Shown here piece by piece: positions 19,565-30,322 of a stretch of DNA of 64,000 nucleotides. Source of the DNA: Leptodontidium sp. MPI-SDFR-AT-0119. Its lineage: Eukaryota > Ascomycota > Leotiomycetes > Helotiales > Leptodontidiaceae. Location: positions 1,240,001 through 1,304,000 of the forward strand of contig JAHLEZ010000020.1 of NCBI GenBank assembly GCA_020726505.1, written 5' to 3'. The notes under the pieces were generated by a model. The model had not been told where the DNA came from. It ran no database searches and saw only the letters and a list, made by a program, of their open reading frames with translations. The first letter of the stretch is position 1. The number at the start of each line of letters is the position of its first letter. The position numbers and the translations under genes were made by a program.

Positions 19565-21645
19565 TGCAGCAGTCAGTTATGTGCGTCAACGTTCCCTTTC
19601 AATTTTCAAAGATCAGCTCAAGTTTTTATGCTCTGGGGAGCTTCGATGGCAACTGCCGTTGTTAGAGTTGTAGTCTCTTTTTCTATTATGGTTCGTCATT
19701 TTCGGAACTGGGTTGTGCACATTTCGCTCTTTGAGGCAAGAAACAATCAATGCCGCCCTCGCCGCCCAAATCGCTCCAGTCGCCACCGCAGCCTCCCTCC
19801 GGCTCACCCGCGAGTTTCGGGGATTGCCATAAGCCACAGCAAGATCCCAGCGAATTAGCTTCGCGGTTGTGGTGGTGTGATCGAGGTGTGGAATAGTCGC
19901 TCTCACCCACCCCTTTAAGGGCGTTACTAACAGTAATATTAGAGTTTAAATCAGGGGGTGCCACGTTTAGTACCGACCACGGCTTCCGAATTTGTCTCAC
20001 TCGACGATATCTGCGGGTTAATCCGCAGTACTGGGATAAATTGGAGTTGACTTCGCGGAATATATTACCAGACGAGGACACCGTTAAGGAATAATTACTT
20101 CCGTAAAGACTGTTGAGAAGAATTCATGGATCATATCCTATAAGCTGCCGCTATAAAATGCTTTCAATAAGCCCTGCGTTGTTGAAAGGAAATCCCCACT
20201 AAATTGCGAGTCAATCTAGTTCAAGGAGAATCCACACTAGTGTTTCAATGGCGGTTCCGTCCGGGGAAGACGAGATGCTTCGGCCGGTCAGCAGTCGCAC
20301 TTGTATATGGCTGGACCGCTCGGAACACAGCCACCACCCCCCCAAAAAAAAAAAAATTTGGCAGCAGAACAGATTATCGCAAGGGATGCCGAGTAGTTTT
20401 GCTTTTTATGACCTGTGTCGTTTTTGTCCCGACCGAGCGGACGTTTCTGAACGGATCGTGCGAATGAAATAAAACTTGAACGAATTAGGGCTGTTTGTAT
20501 TATAAACGCCTCCCGTTTCCTCTCGAAGCGATTCTCTCTGTTGTCTTCAAGAGCGGCGTGAAGGGGCGGTTGTGTCTCGGAGCCGCTTAGTGCTGGCTGG
20601 CATGCCGAACGTGTCCAGATAAAGTATAGCGTTCCCCGGATTGACCCAGCAAATTGAACACAGTAGGTGGCCGTCCCAGCACTCCACGAACATTTTGACA
20701 GGGCTGCAGTCTAATCTCGGCCAACCCAGGGCTGATGGGGAAGTTGCCGAAGTCGGAACCCGGATGTCGAATGAGACCGGTGCTGTAGAGCGATTAGTTA
20801 TGACACCTAATACAAGTAGTTACTTCCCCTCTGGCGTAACAGACTGGGCCAAGATTTCTGGAAATTCCTCGATAGCAAGAGCAAACGAACCAACCAGGAG
20901 TCTTAAATCAGGGAAACTCTACTATATTAAGTAAAGTTCCTTAGAAATCTTAGCGTAGTCTGTTGTGCCAGAGGGGAAGTACTGTGAAGAATGCGACCGG
21001 CGGCTTTGCATTCTTTTCTATTTTCCTTTTTAATCGATAGAAACCGCCCCCAGCCGTCATCTGTGGCCCACCTTTTAAAGTGGTACTTCGGAGTAGAGCT
21101 GAGGACTTGGATCCCGCTCATTGGCCACTAGGACTCGCCAGGATGCGGACCCGCGATCCGCTTCTGCCAGACCCCAACAGCCAGTGAGGCGCTTAGCGTC
21201 TTCTCCGCCTGTGCTTTCCGTACAAGAGGGGCAGTCAGTGGGTGTTGTTCTTTCAGAGCCGGTCTCCATGGAGTATCAAATCATCTCTGTTTTGATCGAG
21301 GTTATGCTAAACGTATCTCTCTTCTGACCGACCAAGTCATTCTCGGAGCTCTCTTCCCCTTCTATCGCAATTCTCTCCGCACGGGGGAACACCATCGTTT
21401 TCGAATCCCAAAAACCGATCCAAACGAGAGCAAGTAGCGATCACTGGATCGTCCTGTTTCAATATAACGCTTCCACATATGCCTCAAGACCAACATATTC
21501 CAACGAGAGCACCAATATCAGCGATCAGCTCGCTACCAAAATCCATATGTCCTCAGACAGCACTCTGCCTCCTGAAAAGCGGGACTCACTACTACAACTG
21601 TCAAGTCACTCCCCTCCTTGCCACCCAGCACTTATCTGACCATCT
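19565..21645. other. 2-kb stretch without a recognised gene
   Basis: It contains only short frames, a C8/A13-type homopolymer run at about 20337-20357, and one imperfect inverted repeat (separate entry). The promoter of the membrane-protein gene must lie at its left end. The frames at 19613-19906 and 19686-20081 overlap each other and show no domain. Confidence 0.4.
20817..20984. repeat. imperfect inverted repeat, ~50-bp arms, ~66-bp loop
   Basis: The left arm contains acttcccctctggcgtaaca and the right arm contains the near-perfect complement (tgttgtgccagaggggaagt). Pairing extends through agatttct on both sides. The transcript could form a long hairpin. Flanks show no clear target duplication. 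Confidence 0.65.
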
Positions 21646-22071
21646 ATGAAAAGGCCTCCAACCCCGACAGCCTTCGACGCCCACATCCCACACTTCTACC
21701 CAACCGAAAGACCCTTCAGGCCCCCTAATAGTTACAGCCAGACCCCAAGAAACCATGCAGTTGCCACAGATCAACCGCAAGGCTTACCCTCAAAATGCCC
21801 CTCCCCCCCGCCCTGGAAACCACCCAAGATATGGGACTACATCAGCATCACGGATACTCCGAAGATTGCGCCAGGGTGGCTGAAGGAGGAGCAGGTGGAG
21901 GTTATGGATGCAGAATTGAGAGCGTGTGAAGGAGTTGAGATGAAGAAGCAGTTCTGGGGATTGACTGCTTTGAGGGGTTTAGTAGGAAGGCGGCGACGTC
22001 GCCTTCTTCAAAGGATGAGGAAAAGAGTCCATTGTACGAGTAAATTTCGTAATTTAAAGAGCAAGATCTAA
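21646..22071 (+). CDS. hypothetical protein, 141 aa, Pro-rich N-terminus, basic C-terminus
   Basis: The ATG at 21646 opens a frame with a proline-rich first half, a compact middle (WDYISITDTPKIAPGW, then a helical EEQVEVMDAEL) and a basic RRRRRLL tail. I recognise no family. The middle segment has the look of a structured helix pair. Just downstream lies a relic of a Zn2Cys6 regulator, but no link is visible. Medium-low confidence that it is expressed. Confidence 0.4.
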   Translation: MKRPPTPTAFDAHIPHFYPTERPFRPPNSYSQTPRNHAVATDQPQGLPSKCPSPPPWKPPKIWDYISITDTPKIAPGWLKEEQVEVMDAELRACEGVEMKKQFWGLTALRGLVGRRRRRLLQRMRKRVHCTSKFRNLKSKI

Positions 22072-22143
22072 AGAGGAAACTTACAGCCAAATGGAGCTAT
22101 CTCATCTCATCACCTAGCTGGTGTAAATAAGAGTGGTCTTTGC

Positions 22144-22275
22144 AGATCCTCAACGCCTTGTCCACCGGCGAAAGTGTCTGGGACATTCTACAAGTCCTCA
22201 ATAATGGGAAAAATGTCCTATGGCATCGTCGAATACTTAGGACGGGCTTAATAGACGACGTCGACACTTCGATAT
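22144..22275 (+). pseudogene. relic of a Zn2Cys6 transcription-factor exon
   Basis: The plus strand reads QILNALSTGESVWDILQVL then, after a one-base shift, GIVEYLGRA. This is colinear with QILQALSTNEKVPEILERL ... SIVEWLGRS in exon 2 of the intact regulator at 56907. No zinc cluster or other exon survives nearby. It is a short, frameshifted fragment of a related gene. Confidence 0.6.
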
Positions 22276-23389
22276 ACGTGGTCTGTGGTTGCGCAATGGA
22301 CTGATGTAACCTGATTATCTACCATATTAACTGGAACTTAAGATAATATGTTGTATGGCTTTTTGCGTATTTTACGATTTTGGGAGCTTATTCTGTAAAT
22401 GATGTCGAGCATTAGAGACATTCGGCCACGGGAAGTGCCCAACACTTTGTCTCAGTCGCTCAATGCGACGGCTAGAGACCGATTCCAAAGAGGTTCATCC
22501 CTTGTGATTCGCCATATCCTTGTAAATTGAGCATAAGCTTATACCTACTAACTAACTTAGGGCCTTCGTAAACTCTAAAACCAGGTCAAAAACTGCCGAA
22601 TGAACTCGAATTTTGGGTCGCACAACAGCTAACGGCATGCCATTGTAGGTTTCAAAAACAGCCATTCACCAGGCTCACTGTTTACTGCCTCCAGAACTGC
22701 GAGACAAGATCTCGAGTCATGAAAATGGCATCTGACCACTTCAATAATCAAGGATAAACGGCTGGGGTTACACCAAAACTGTTCATCACGCCCTCCGCAT
22801 TTCCCTTCTGTGTTATTCTCCAGCCAACATTGGGTTGCGGACTTTGCCTCGGGCATTATTGGTTGGCCCTGCCAGAAACCTTTTCTTGAACGAAATATTG
22901 ATTTCATGCACGACATGCAAATGAGTCTATCCTCCCGAGCCGCGTCGCGGAATCTATGGATCTGTATTTCGCAATCTAATTGACTAGCTACCGCATCGAA
23001 AGCATGGTTTCTTCATGTTAATTCTCTCAGCCCGATTTGCTAAGGAATAAACCCAGATCCCACAGGCCTGGCCTAGGTTACACCAATGCTATGACCACCG
23101 ATTTTAAGGGTAAGGGAGACACGGCAACATTAGCCACTGGAAACTTGAGAGGTCAAGGAAGTGCTGGTTCCCAGATTCTAAGTGAAGAGGACGAAGTGGT
23201 TGGGTGTCAAATAGCAACAAATAGCAACCTCCAACAGAGGTGCCCAGATACTATGCTGGTAGTGAGGATATCAAAAGACACTACGGTGTTTAGTGTTATT
23301 GGCCGTTTTGTTTCTGGCCAGGTTCCAAGTTTGTGCGTATGAAATATTACAGTACTGTAAATGAGCAGCTAGTTTCGCATTCGCATCTT
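22276..23389. other. no recognised gene; one diverged trace of the MADS repeat
   Basis: At about 23296-23345 the string ttggccgttttgtttctggc and its surroundings match the non-coding leader of the MADS repeat (16292-16340), mainly with C-to-T changes. The rest has short frames without domains. A minus-strand frame at 22629-22916 (95 codons, several Cys and Trp) is unassigned. Confidence 0.4.
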
Positions 23390-23705
23390 TGCATCGCCAT
23401 TTCTGCCATCACACCTTTTCATTCCTCCATTAAGCAGCCCTTTCTGTTACTACACGTTTTTCAAGTAGCCAGTTATACAGTCACACTTTTGCGTCCTCCA
23501 AACAAACAGCTCTTTCTGCTACTATGCATCTTCTAGCAAGCAGCTAGTTTTGCTTCTACAACTCTACCAGGGAGCCGATTTTGCCGCCACATCATTTCCA
23601 ACAAGGGCCATTTCTGCCATCATAACATAATATGCTTCGAACAAGCCAATATCTCTGCTACTGCAATTTTGCATCCTCTGATTAAGCAGCCAGATTTGCC
23701 ATCAT
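23390..23705. repeat. degenerate tandem repeat, ~9 units of 31-42 bp
   Basis: Successive units start with agccattt/agccctttct/agctctttct, carry a tgcc/tact-type core and end in -caagcagc or -taagcagc. Unit length and sequence vary a lot, so the array is old. No frame is conserved across units. Confidence 0.65.
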
Positions 23706-24098
23706 CTAGAAGCCACGCCAGCGACTGTTACTCAGAGACCAGCATTTGGATGGCCTGCCTCTCTGCTTGTTGGGCCGGAGATATTCCTCCAGCTCTTTAT
23801 CGTCCACCGGATCAGGCTCTCCCGTATTAAAAAACGCCCACCGAGAGAAGTCCTTGACGTTGTCACGCTTGATCTCCGACGCTGGGGCGTCCAAAAACCA
23901 TTTTGACAGATACCGCTCCGGGTTGGGAATATTCTCGTGGCAGCGCTGGAAGAGTAGACGGCGGTGTTCGCGACAGGCGGGCGTCGGGTGAGTCGCGGCT
24001 GTCTGGAGGTAAAATTTACGTGGAAGGTAGACCAGGAGATAGAATGCTGCCTCGAAGGTGGCCCTGGCTTCTAGTTCCCAAGAGATATGGAAGGGCAA
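23706..24098 (-). pseudogene. gene fragment, possibly an alpha/beta-hydrolase-like protein
   Basis: The 130-codon frame reads YLPRKFYLQTAATHP, then RCHENIPNPERYLSKWFLDA and ENKF-like segments (IKRDNVKDFSRWAFFNTGEP). From memory this resembles the cap region of a fungal alpha/beta-hydrolase family whose core domains flank it. Neither the nucleophile elbow nor the catalytic His is present here, so it is only an internal piece without a natural start. The fragment ends against the degenerate tandem array. The family link is recollection, not a search result. Confidence 0.4.
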
Positions 24099-24891
24099 GG
24101 GACGGACGAGAGAGGTGGTTAGGCAATCTATTTTCCATGCTTAGGTGCTGTGAGTGTGGCTCCTTTATGCAATTATTTGCAGCAAATATAGCGTCAGCCA
24201 CTGACGTCTTATCGATGAGTCAGGTAATGGACAAGTCCCGACAGAGCCAATGTAAATTTGCTCGCGTAGATTTGCGGTCATCCCCGTAGTGCTCCAAACT
24301 CTGGCTTCCTCCTTCTTTAACAACTGCCCTGCTTGTCTCCTATATCAAGCCCTCCCACCTACGTTCGCTCTTCACTGAATGCTGCCGTCAAAAGATGAGG
24401 GCACACATCCTCCAAGCCCCGGCTGGTCGGTGAAGACTCTGCAAGCTCACCCCAGAGGTGTCCTATCCATCCAATGCGGGCATTGCTCCCTAGGCTACCG
24501 TTAGCATAGTTCCGAGTAGCGCACCTGCTTGCAAGGCAGGGAACTGAATGGTCGGATGGTTTAAAACCCGTTTGGTGGTAGTCCTCTTGCTCTGTGAGGC
24601 CACGTCGCGACGACAACAGCAACGCCGCCAGCACAGCTCTACCAGTGCCTCAAGCATTTGCTCTGAGATATTATTGCCACAAGCTCAATCTCAGGTTCGT
24701 AGCAGCACCACGTACAGGTTGCTTGAGGGCTTCGCTGCCAATCATGTGACTCCGCTAATTTCGATACCTATCACAATACACTTGGTAATGCCGCTAGCGG
24801 AATGTGCGATTTTGTCGCAGTTGAGGTGATACTCTGTCACTTATATGGACCTGGCGGCACAATCAATCATTTGATGAGATTACCATAGCAT
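24099..24891. other. no recognised gene
   Basis: Short frames only. A tRNA-anticodon-arm-like hairpin near 24522-24542 was considered and rejected (see rejected list). Confidence 0.4.
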
Positions 24892-25232
24892 CAGGGTTGT
24901 GATTTTAATTAATTATTAATATTATTAAATTTAAAAAGAATTTTCAAGTGAATCTAAGAATTTCTATTAATAGTTATTAATAATCATTATATATTAAGCT
25001 TTATAAGCTAGTATAAACTAGTCCAGCTCTTATTATTATATATTAGTATCTTCTAGAAGCTTCTAGAACATAAAACACCTAAAATGCTATTTTTAGAAAT
25101 TAATTATTAATTAATTATAATTATTAATTTAGTTGAAGATATATTTAATTTAATTAATTTTAGTATGAGTTTCTATTAATTAATTTTAATTAAGGGTTCT
25201 ACTAAATTAAATTAATTAAAATCACAACCCTG
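24892..25232. mobile_element. AT-rich hAT-type MITE, 341 bp
   Basis: Perfect 23-bp terminal inverted repeats start CAGGGTTGTGATTTTAATTA. The flanks carry an 8-bp duplication with one mismatch (catagcat at 24884-24891, catggcat at 25233-25240). The interior is about 80 percent A+T and rich in ttaatta, with no coding capacity. The CAG-start termini and 8-bp duplication fit hAT. Confidence 0.85.
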
Positions 25233-25355
25233 CATGGCATGGAGACTGTGGCTGGTCGAGGTTGCTTGAGGCAACGGGATCTTATCCGAAGCGAGCGAGA
25301 TGAGTAATCAGCTAATGTGCAACAGTTTTTCACGATTGCTGGGGATTTCTGCCAA

Positions 25356-25550
25356 TTAGAGCTTTGCATTAGGATTGACCACCGGGTCCCAGAGGGTCAG
25401 CTCGTGGACCTCCAATGACATCCCGGCGAACGCCTCATTCACATGATTTGATATTAACGTGCTCCACGGTACCTTCCGTGCGTTGCAGGCCTTGCAAAGT
25501 CCTGACCTATTAGGGAAATTTGGACTTTGATACCGATCGCACATTTTGAC
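25356..25550 (-). pseudogene. C-terminal gene fragment cut by the pogo insertion
   Basis: The minus strand reads MCDRYQSPNFPNRSGLCKAC and continues to a stop at 25356 through VNEAFAGMSLEVHELTLWDP. The Cys-x2-Cys hints at a small zinc site. The frame runs straight back into the terminal repeat of the pogo element, so the 5' part of this gene was severed at the TA target. The family is unknown. Confidence 0.4.
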
Positions 25551-25761
25551 TACCGTATTATCTGGCATACAGCGCCATGGCGAATTAACTTTTCGGTAGT
25601 ATTTTGATAGGTTTGGACCTGGCGCTGTGGTCAAGAGTGGCGCTGTAGATCATAAGTTCCCCCTGAATCCCCACTAAAACACCTCCTTTTGAATGTTCGA
25701 TTCCGCCAACTGTAACTAGACTCTTTATCCTCTAATTGCACCTTTATATGGTATCGTTAAT

Positions 25762-27827
25762 ATGCCTTTAATTCCTCGCATTCCTGTAGGTCCTTTACTA
25801 CTAGGGCAAGCTACCTTGAATCTATAAGGCCTTCTCTAACTACCTAAACCTCGCCTTCGCCGTGGCCCCTTTGTAAAGGAAGCAGTACCTCGCTCTTAAC
25901 GTGTTCTTGGCCGCAAGTATATTAGGGGAATGAACGAACAGGAAACGATTAAGGCGCTAGCTAAATAGCGAATTCGGAATGATGAGGAAGGAATAAGAGA
26001 GCCGGGAGATTAAGAGCGTATCGACCGGCCGATTATTTAAACTAATAGAAGGGTTAAGGACGAGCTTGATAGTCTTGCTGATACCGACTACGACGATTAT
26101 GTGACTAAACGGCGATATTCCTATTCTAGAGAGTACAAGTTAGCTGCGATTTTATATTAGGAGAGTACGTATTAAACACTTAAAGATAGTACCAACGAAA
26201 GAATCACCGTTCGATATGCGGCTCGTAAGCTTTATATCCCACGCTTAATATTCCGGGGTTAGATTAAGAAGAAGAGCGAGATTTTACAATAAAAGAAGGG
26301 TATATTCCGAGTCCGCAAGCTATGGGGCAAAGTAAAGGAGCTAAATATAGAGTTAAAGCTAAAGGAACGGTTTAATAAGGCACGCCTTAAAGATCGAGCG
26401 ATATTTGCGAAATGGTTAATTCGGAATGCGAAACAGGTGTATAATAAGCTTTATCCTAAGTAAGTAATTCGTAGGGAAGAAGGCTTGAATCTATACTTAG
26501 GTTTCCGGTGGTCCGCTGGCTAGTTGACTGGTTTTAAACACCGCTATAATATCTCTTTCCGCGCAGGTACTAAACGAGCTCAAAAGACCCCCGAAGAGTT
26601 GCGAGCCACAATTGTTCGTTAGTTGCAATATAATCGTCGGAACACTATTATTAACCCTGATTTAAACTGTGGAAAACCTCGCCCGATAACTGTACCTATT
26701 ATTGGAAGGTATAAGCTCTCTAAGATCTCGAATATGGACCAAACCCCGCTCGCTTTTAAGTTCTAAAAAGGCCGTACGTACGCCTCTAAAGGCGCTAGAA
26801 CTATTACCTTAAGAATAGCTAGAAGTAACTGGGAAAAGCGACAAGCTACATTATAAGTTATTATCTTCGTAGATAGAGTGGCGCGGTGTAAACCTCTTCT
26901 TATATTCAAGGGAAAACCGGGGAAGGGAAACAAGAATCGACAACTAAAGATAAAGTAGTACGATACTAGTGTAAAGGTGATTTAAAACAATAAAGCATAC
27001 GCTAACTCTACTAATTTCCTCGATTAGATTCGACAAGACTACGTATATACGTTAAAATATGCTCTCTTAGATTAAGAACCTCGTTTTCTCGTTTTCGACG
27101 CCTTTGCCCCTTACAAACACACCGGAAAGAAGGTGCCTGTGTCAAGGGCTCGAATCAGGTGACTTTCATACTTTTATGAAGCTATTCACAACTTTGTATC
27201 AGCCACCCGAGCTAACTCGTAAACGAACATAAAAGACAGATTTCCTTAAGAATATCTTCTCTCCTTGTAATCAATCAATTCAACCAAGTCGCAATTGTCC
27301 ACGTACTTGCACTCGTTCCGTGACAGCCTGTTAACGAATCTGCGATTGCAAAAGCGAAAAGACTACAAGAAGAGAGACTTAACGAGAAGATACGTACTAA
27401 ATTCAAGAGGTTAAATGTTACCTTGTCTCTTATTCTTAGCGGCTATACTAGCTATGTCCAAGTACTAGATGTTTCTATTAACTCACTTTTAAAGGCAATA
27501 ATCAAGGAACTAGAAGAGATTCATATTAATTAGAACCTCGAGAAATAGAACAACAATGAGTATACTATCGTAGACCACAGAATCCTCCTTACTCAATAAG
27601 TAGAAGAAGCCTGGAGGCGCATACATGCTAAGCATCAAGACACTATTATTCGCACCTTCCGAAACCTTGGTTTATCGCTAAACCCCAACGGCTCTAAAGA
27701 CAACGAGTTAAAGATTCGAGACCTCCCTGATATTACTGTCGGCGACTATACCTCTCTCTCTTCCTCCTCCGATCCCGAGATTATTCTTAACGACGACGAT
27801 ATTAATGAAGACACAATTGTGGTTTAA
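25762..27827 (+). pseudogene. pogo/DDE1 transposase, many RIP-type stops, interrupted by a solo LTR
   Basis: The frame starts at ATG 25762 and ends at TAA 27825-27827. Removing the 186-bp LTR plus one 5-bp duplication leaves 1875 bp, exactly 625 codons, so no net frameshift has occurred. The frame is full of TAA/TAG codons, which line up with CAA, CAG or TGG in the 1-426 copy. Recognisable blocks are the HTH region, NMDQTPLAF, LLIFKGKPG and LVFDAFAPYKHT, the catalytic core of the DDE1 superfamily. A Lys/Glu-rich segment and an acidic tail follow. It is dead by point mutation and then by insertion. Confidence 0.88.
27140..27325 (+). mobile_element. solo LTR of the chromovirus family, 186 bp
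   Basis: It begins TGTCAAGGGCTC and ends TTCCGTGACA, flanked by the 5-bp duplication GCCTG (27135-27139 and 27326-27330). It differs from the LTRs of the complete element at 40595-46430 at only two positions in the ccgcac/caccc stretch. It arose by recombination between two LTRs after insertion into the pogo transposase. Confidence 0.95.
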
Positions 27828-28272
27828 AGCACGTATATTTCAAGGCACGAGAAGGAGGCTACACAGGCAGAGAATGAAGCCGACGTCACAATAGATACTA
27901 GGAATGATATAAAGAGTGCTTTTAACTTAAACTTAGAGCTAGACTCTTCCGAAGAGTCAGGAAAGGAGGACGAGGATATGGTAGATGTTAAGGAGAAATA
28001 ATGGATAAAATATCACTAGAATATATGCTCTTAAACCCCTCTATTTACACCTAAAATACGCGAGCTGTGAGTACCTTTGCTTGGAAATCTTATACCGCCA
28101 TGGCGATATAACATACGCGAAGTTAAGGTGATACAATTAGACCTGGCGGTATAGTCGAGATGGCGGCCACAGCGAGAGTGGCGCTATATGCCAGATAATA
28201 CGGTATTCGCCGGGAATTACGCAGAATTAGCTACCGCCACTATATTATATGTCCTAGACCCTTTATCTCAAG

Positions 28273-28682
28273 GACACAAGCAAAAAAACGACTCGCTTTT
28301 GTATTTGAGTACCGTTAGTGGGGAACATTAGAGTGGGCAGCTATAAGGCCAGGAGGAGGAGACTGGAGGAAGGTTATATGGTTAGATAAAGCTACTTTTG
28401 AGCTAGGAAAGAGAGGCAGAATCTGGGCAACACGTAGAGTAGACGAAAAAAGGTATCCGGACTATATTAAGTCTGTTTATTGATCAGGAAGAGTGTCTGT
28501 GATGATTTGGGGGGCTATTAGTTAGGACTACAAAAGCCTATTAGTCTTTTTTGAGAAAGAAGAAGGTGCCAAAGGGGTCAATTTACGGGCATACCGTGAT
28601 TAAGTGCTTATACCTATTGTTTTCCCATTGTTTAATTAATTAGGGATAGAGTATATTTTTATAGAGGACGGTTCTAAGAAGG
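28273..28682 (+). pseudogene. Tc1-like (DDE_3) transposase fragment with RIP-type stops
   Basis: One frame reads RLAFVFEYR, stop, WGTLEWAAIRPGG, VIWLDKATFELG, SVMIWGAIS, stop, LLVFFEKEEGAKGVN and ends near FIEDGS. This is the central catalytic core of Tc1/mariner DDE_3 transposases (the D of WxDKATF and the second D of EDGS). Several TAG/TGA/TAA codons fit C-to-T or G-to-A change. Neither end of the element is visible: the pogo terminus abuts on the left. Confidence 0.75.
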
Positions 28683-29040
28683 GAGTCTTGGTCTCTCTCC
28701 TGAGTCTGTAGGTCGTATTTCTTGATCAGCTTTCCCGCCTTTAACGATAGCTATAGCGCATTGAATTAGTATTTTATAAAGTGCGTAACAGTAAGTCCAA
28801 CCCGGGAACTCCGCAGCAGGCTTCAGCCAAGTCTTCCTCGCTTCTTTCAATGTCTCAGACTTCTTCTCCTGTAGGCTATCCACGCCCTCGTCTTCGTCGT
28901 CTTCAATTTCGCCTTTGTACTCGAGCCTAAAGTCCCAGAATGGGCGAGGCACGCAAACAAACTTGATAGGACATTCTGGTATGCTAAAAGTTGTAGCAGT
29001 GGGCGTGTTAGAGGTACCGGAGACTTTGGAGGACTTGGTT
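28674..29040 (-). pseudogene. hypothetical gene fragment
   Basis: A frame open from about 29040 reads FSIPECPIKFVCVPRPFWD, then an acidic EDDEDEGVD stretch, KTWLKPAAEFPGWTYCYAL and a helical end, stopping at 28674 inside the Tc1 relic. The sequence looks protein-like, with conserved aromatic residues, but has no family I can name and no clear start. Confidence 0.35.
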
Positions 29041-30322
29041 GGTCTTGATAGAAAAAGGTGTTGAATTGAGCTCTACGGAGGGTGCAGAGATATACCCAAA
29101 AGAGGGGTAGTTCTGACGTATACGTAGTCAGTACTCAACATACGTCAATATTTCTAACAGGTCTGGTATGTAGTGGAGCTGCGTTCGCGTCCGTTGCGGC
29201 AAGGCTTCGTTTCGCCCGAGGCATCTTGGAACTACCGTTTCACACCACCTAGACGCATATAGAGAATAGTAGACCTCCACAAAGTCCTTTGAGGTGTAAG
29301 GGCGTTATTGAGGTGCTACAACAGCTATAGTCTGTACTCACGATTCGGTTATAAGCGACCATAAGAAAAACCGTACAGTGTCAGCGCCAAAATTGGCCAA
29401 TGTGGTTTGTGCTCAGACTTCCTTTAGACTAAAGGAGGCGAAGCCGATTTTTACAAGCGACTGTAGGCATATGTTCATTCATTCATTCATTCATTTATTC
29501 ATACTCGGTTCCAGCTGTCCACCGCAGGACTGCTATGCCGGCATGGTCCAGCTTCGGCGCCAGTTGCCGAAGTGCGTGTTACCGCATTCGGTAATTCGCA
29601 CTTCACTTCATCACTTTGCAGTGACCAGCAACCTCCTCCACTGGACGGTCTGGCTCCTATCTACGACTATTTACATAGGCATTAAGTAGGAGTGCTTTGC
29701 TTCATCCTTTGACAGTGCATCAGACTCTTTGGCTGCCGCTTCTGCTAGCCATCTCGTGTCCCCGTACCTTCAGTCTCCCCCCAGCGCTCCACTTCGTCTC
29801 TTTGCTCTGCATCGCAACTCCGAAACTGCCCAAGGAGGCGCGTCTGTTCCATAAATCTGATTGCCTTTGTGACTAGTTTTGGCCAGTGTTCCCAATAGTA
29901 GGTAGAAACCAGCCGTCACCGTGTCCACTTTATCGTACCACCTGTTTGGCCACAAGCGCACGTTTGATCAAAAGCGGCCACAAGGGTATCTATCGAAGGG
30001 TGGTGTCCGAAAACCTCACCCTGGGGCCGTGCATGATTGCCGATGATGATGAAATCGTCTCTGCAAGGTACCGTAAGCACGAAACGGGGTTGCAAGAAAT
30101 CAGCGTCACCCCTTAGTAGGCGGTGAGGGTGACCTGACCATAGACGGCGTTGAATCCCCAGATTTGCCCCAGTATTCCTCAACGGCAGAATCTGGGACCC
30201 AAATAACCATTTCTCAAATCCAGCATCAAAATTATATTCATTTTTACAGAATCTACCAATTTGGAGGTCAGGGATTCATCGTCTTCGAGTCTTCACGATT
30301 CTGAATGTCTACCCAACAGCAA
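29041..30322. other. no recognised gene; TTCA microsatellite
   Basis: A (TTCA)n run of about six units sits at 29474-29500. The minus-strand frame at about 29770-30180 (with PRFVLTVPCRDDFIIIGNH) may be part of a decayed gene but cannot be assigned. Confidence 0.4.

Larger units (their letters stand above)
25553..28203 (+). mobile_element. pogo-like DNA transposon, full length, RIP-mutated, with nested solo LTR
   Basis: Inverted termini (CCGTATTATCTGGC... at the left, its complement at the right) are flanked by TA at 25551-25552 and 28204-28205. The element is 2651 bp, of which 191 bp are the inserted LTR and its duplication. It is the same family as the copy at 1-635. Comparing the two, the changes are overwhelmingly CA to TA and TG to TA, the dinucleotide signature of RIP. 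Confidence 0.9.

Noticed and set aside
24480..24570. tRNA-like anticodon arm (CCTGC, 7-base loop, GCAGG)
   Set aside because: No D-arm, T-arm (GGTTCRA) or acceptor stem of correct spacing could be built around it.
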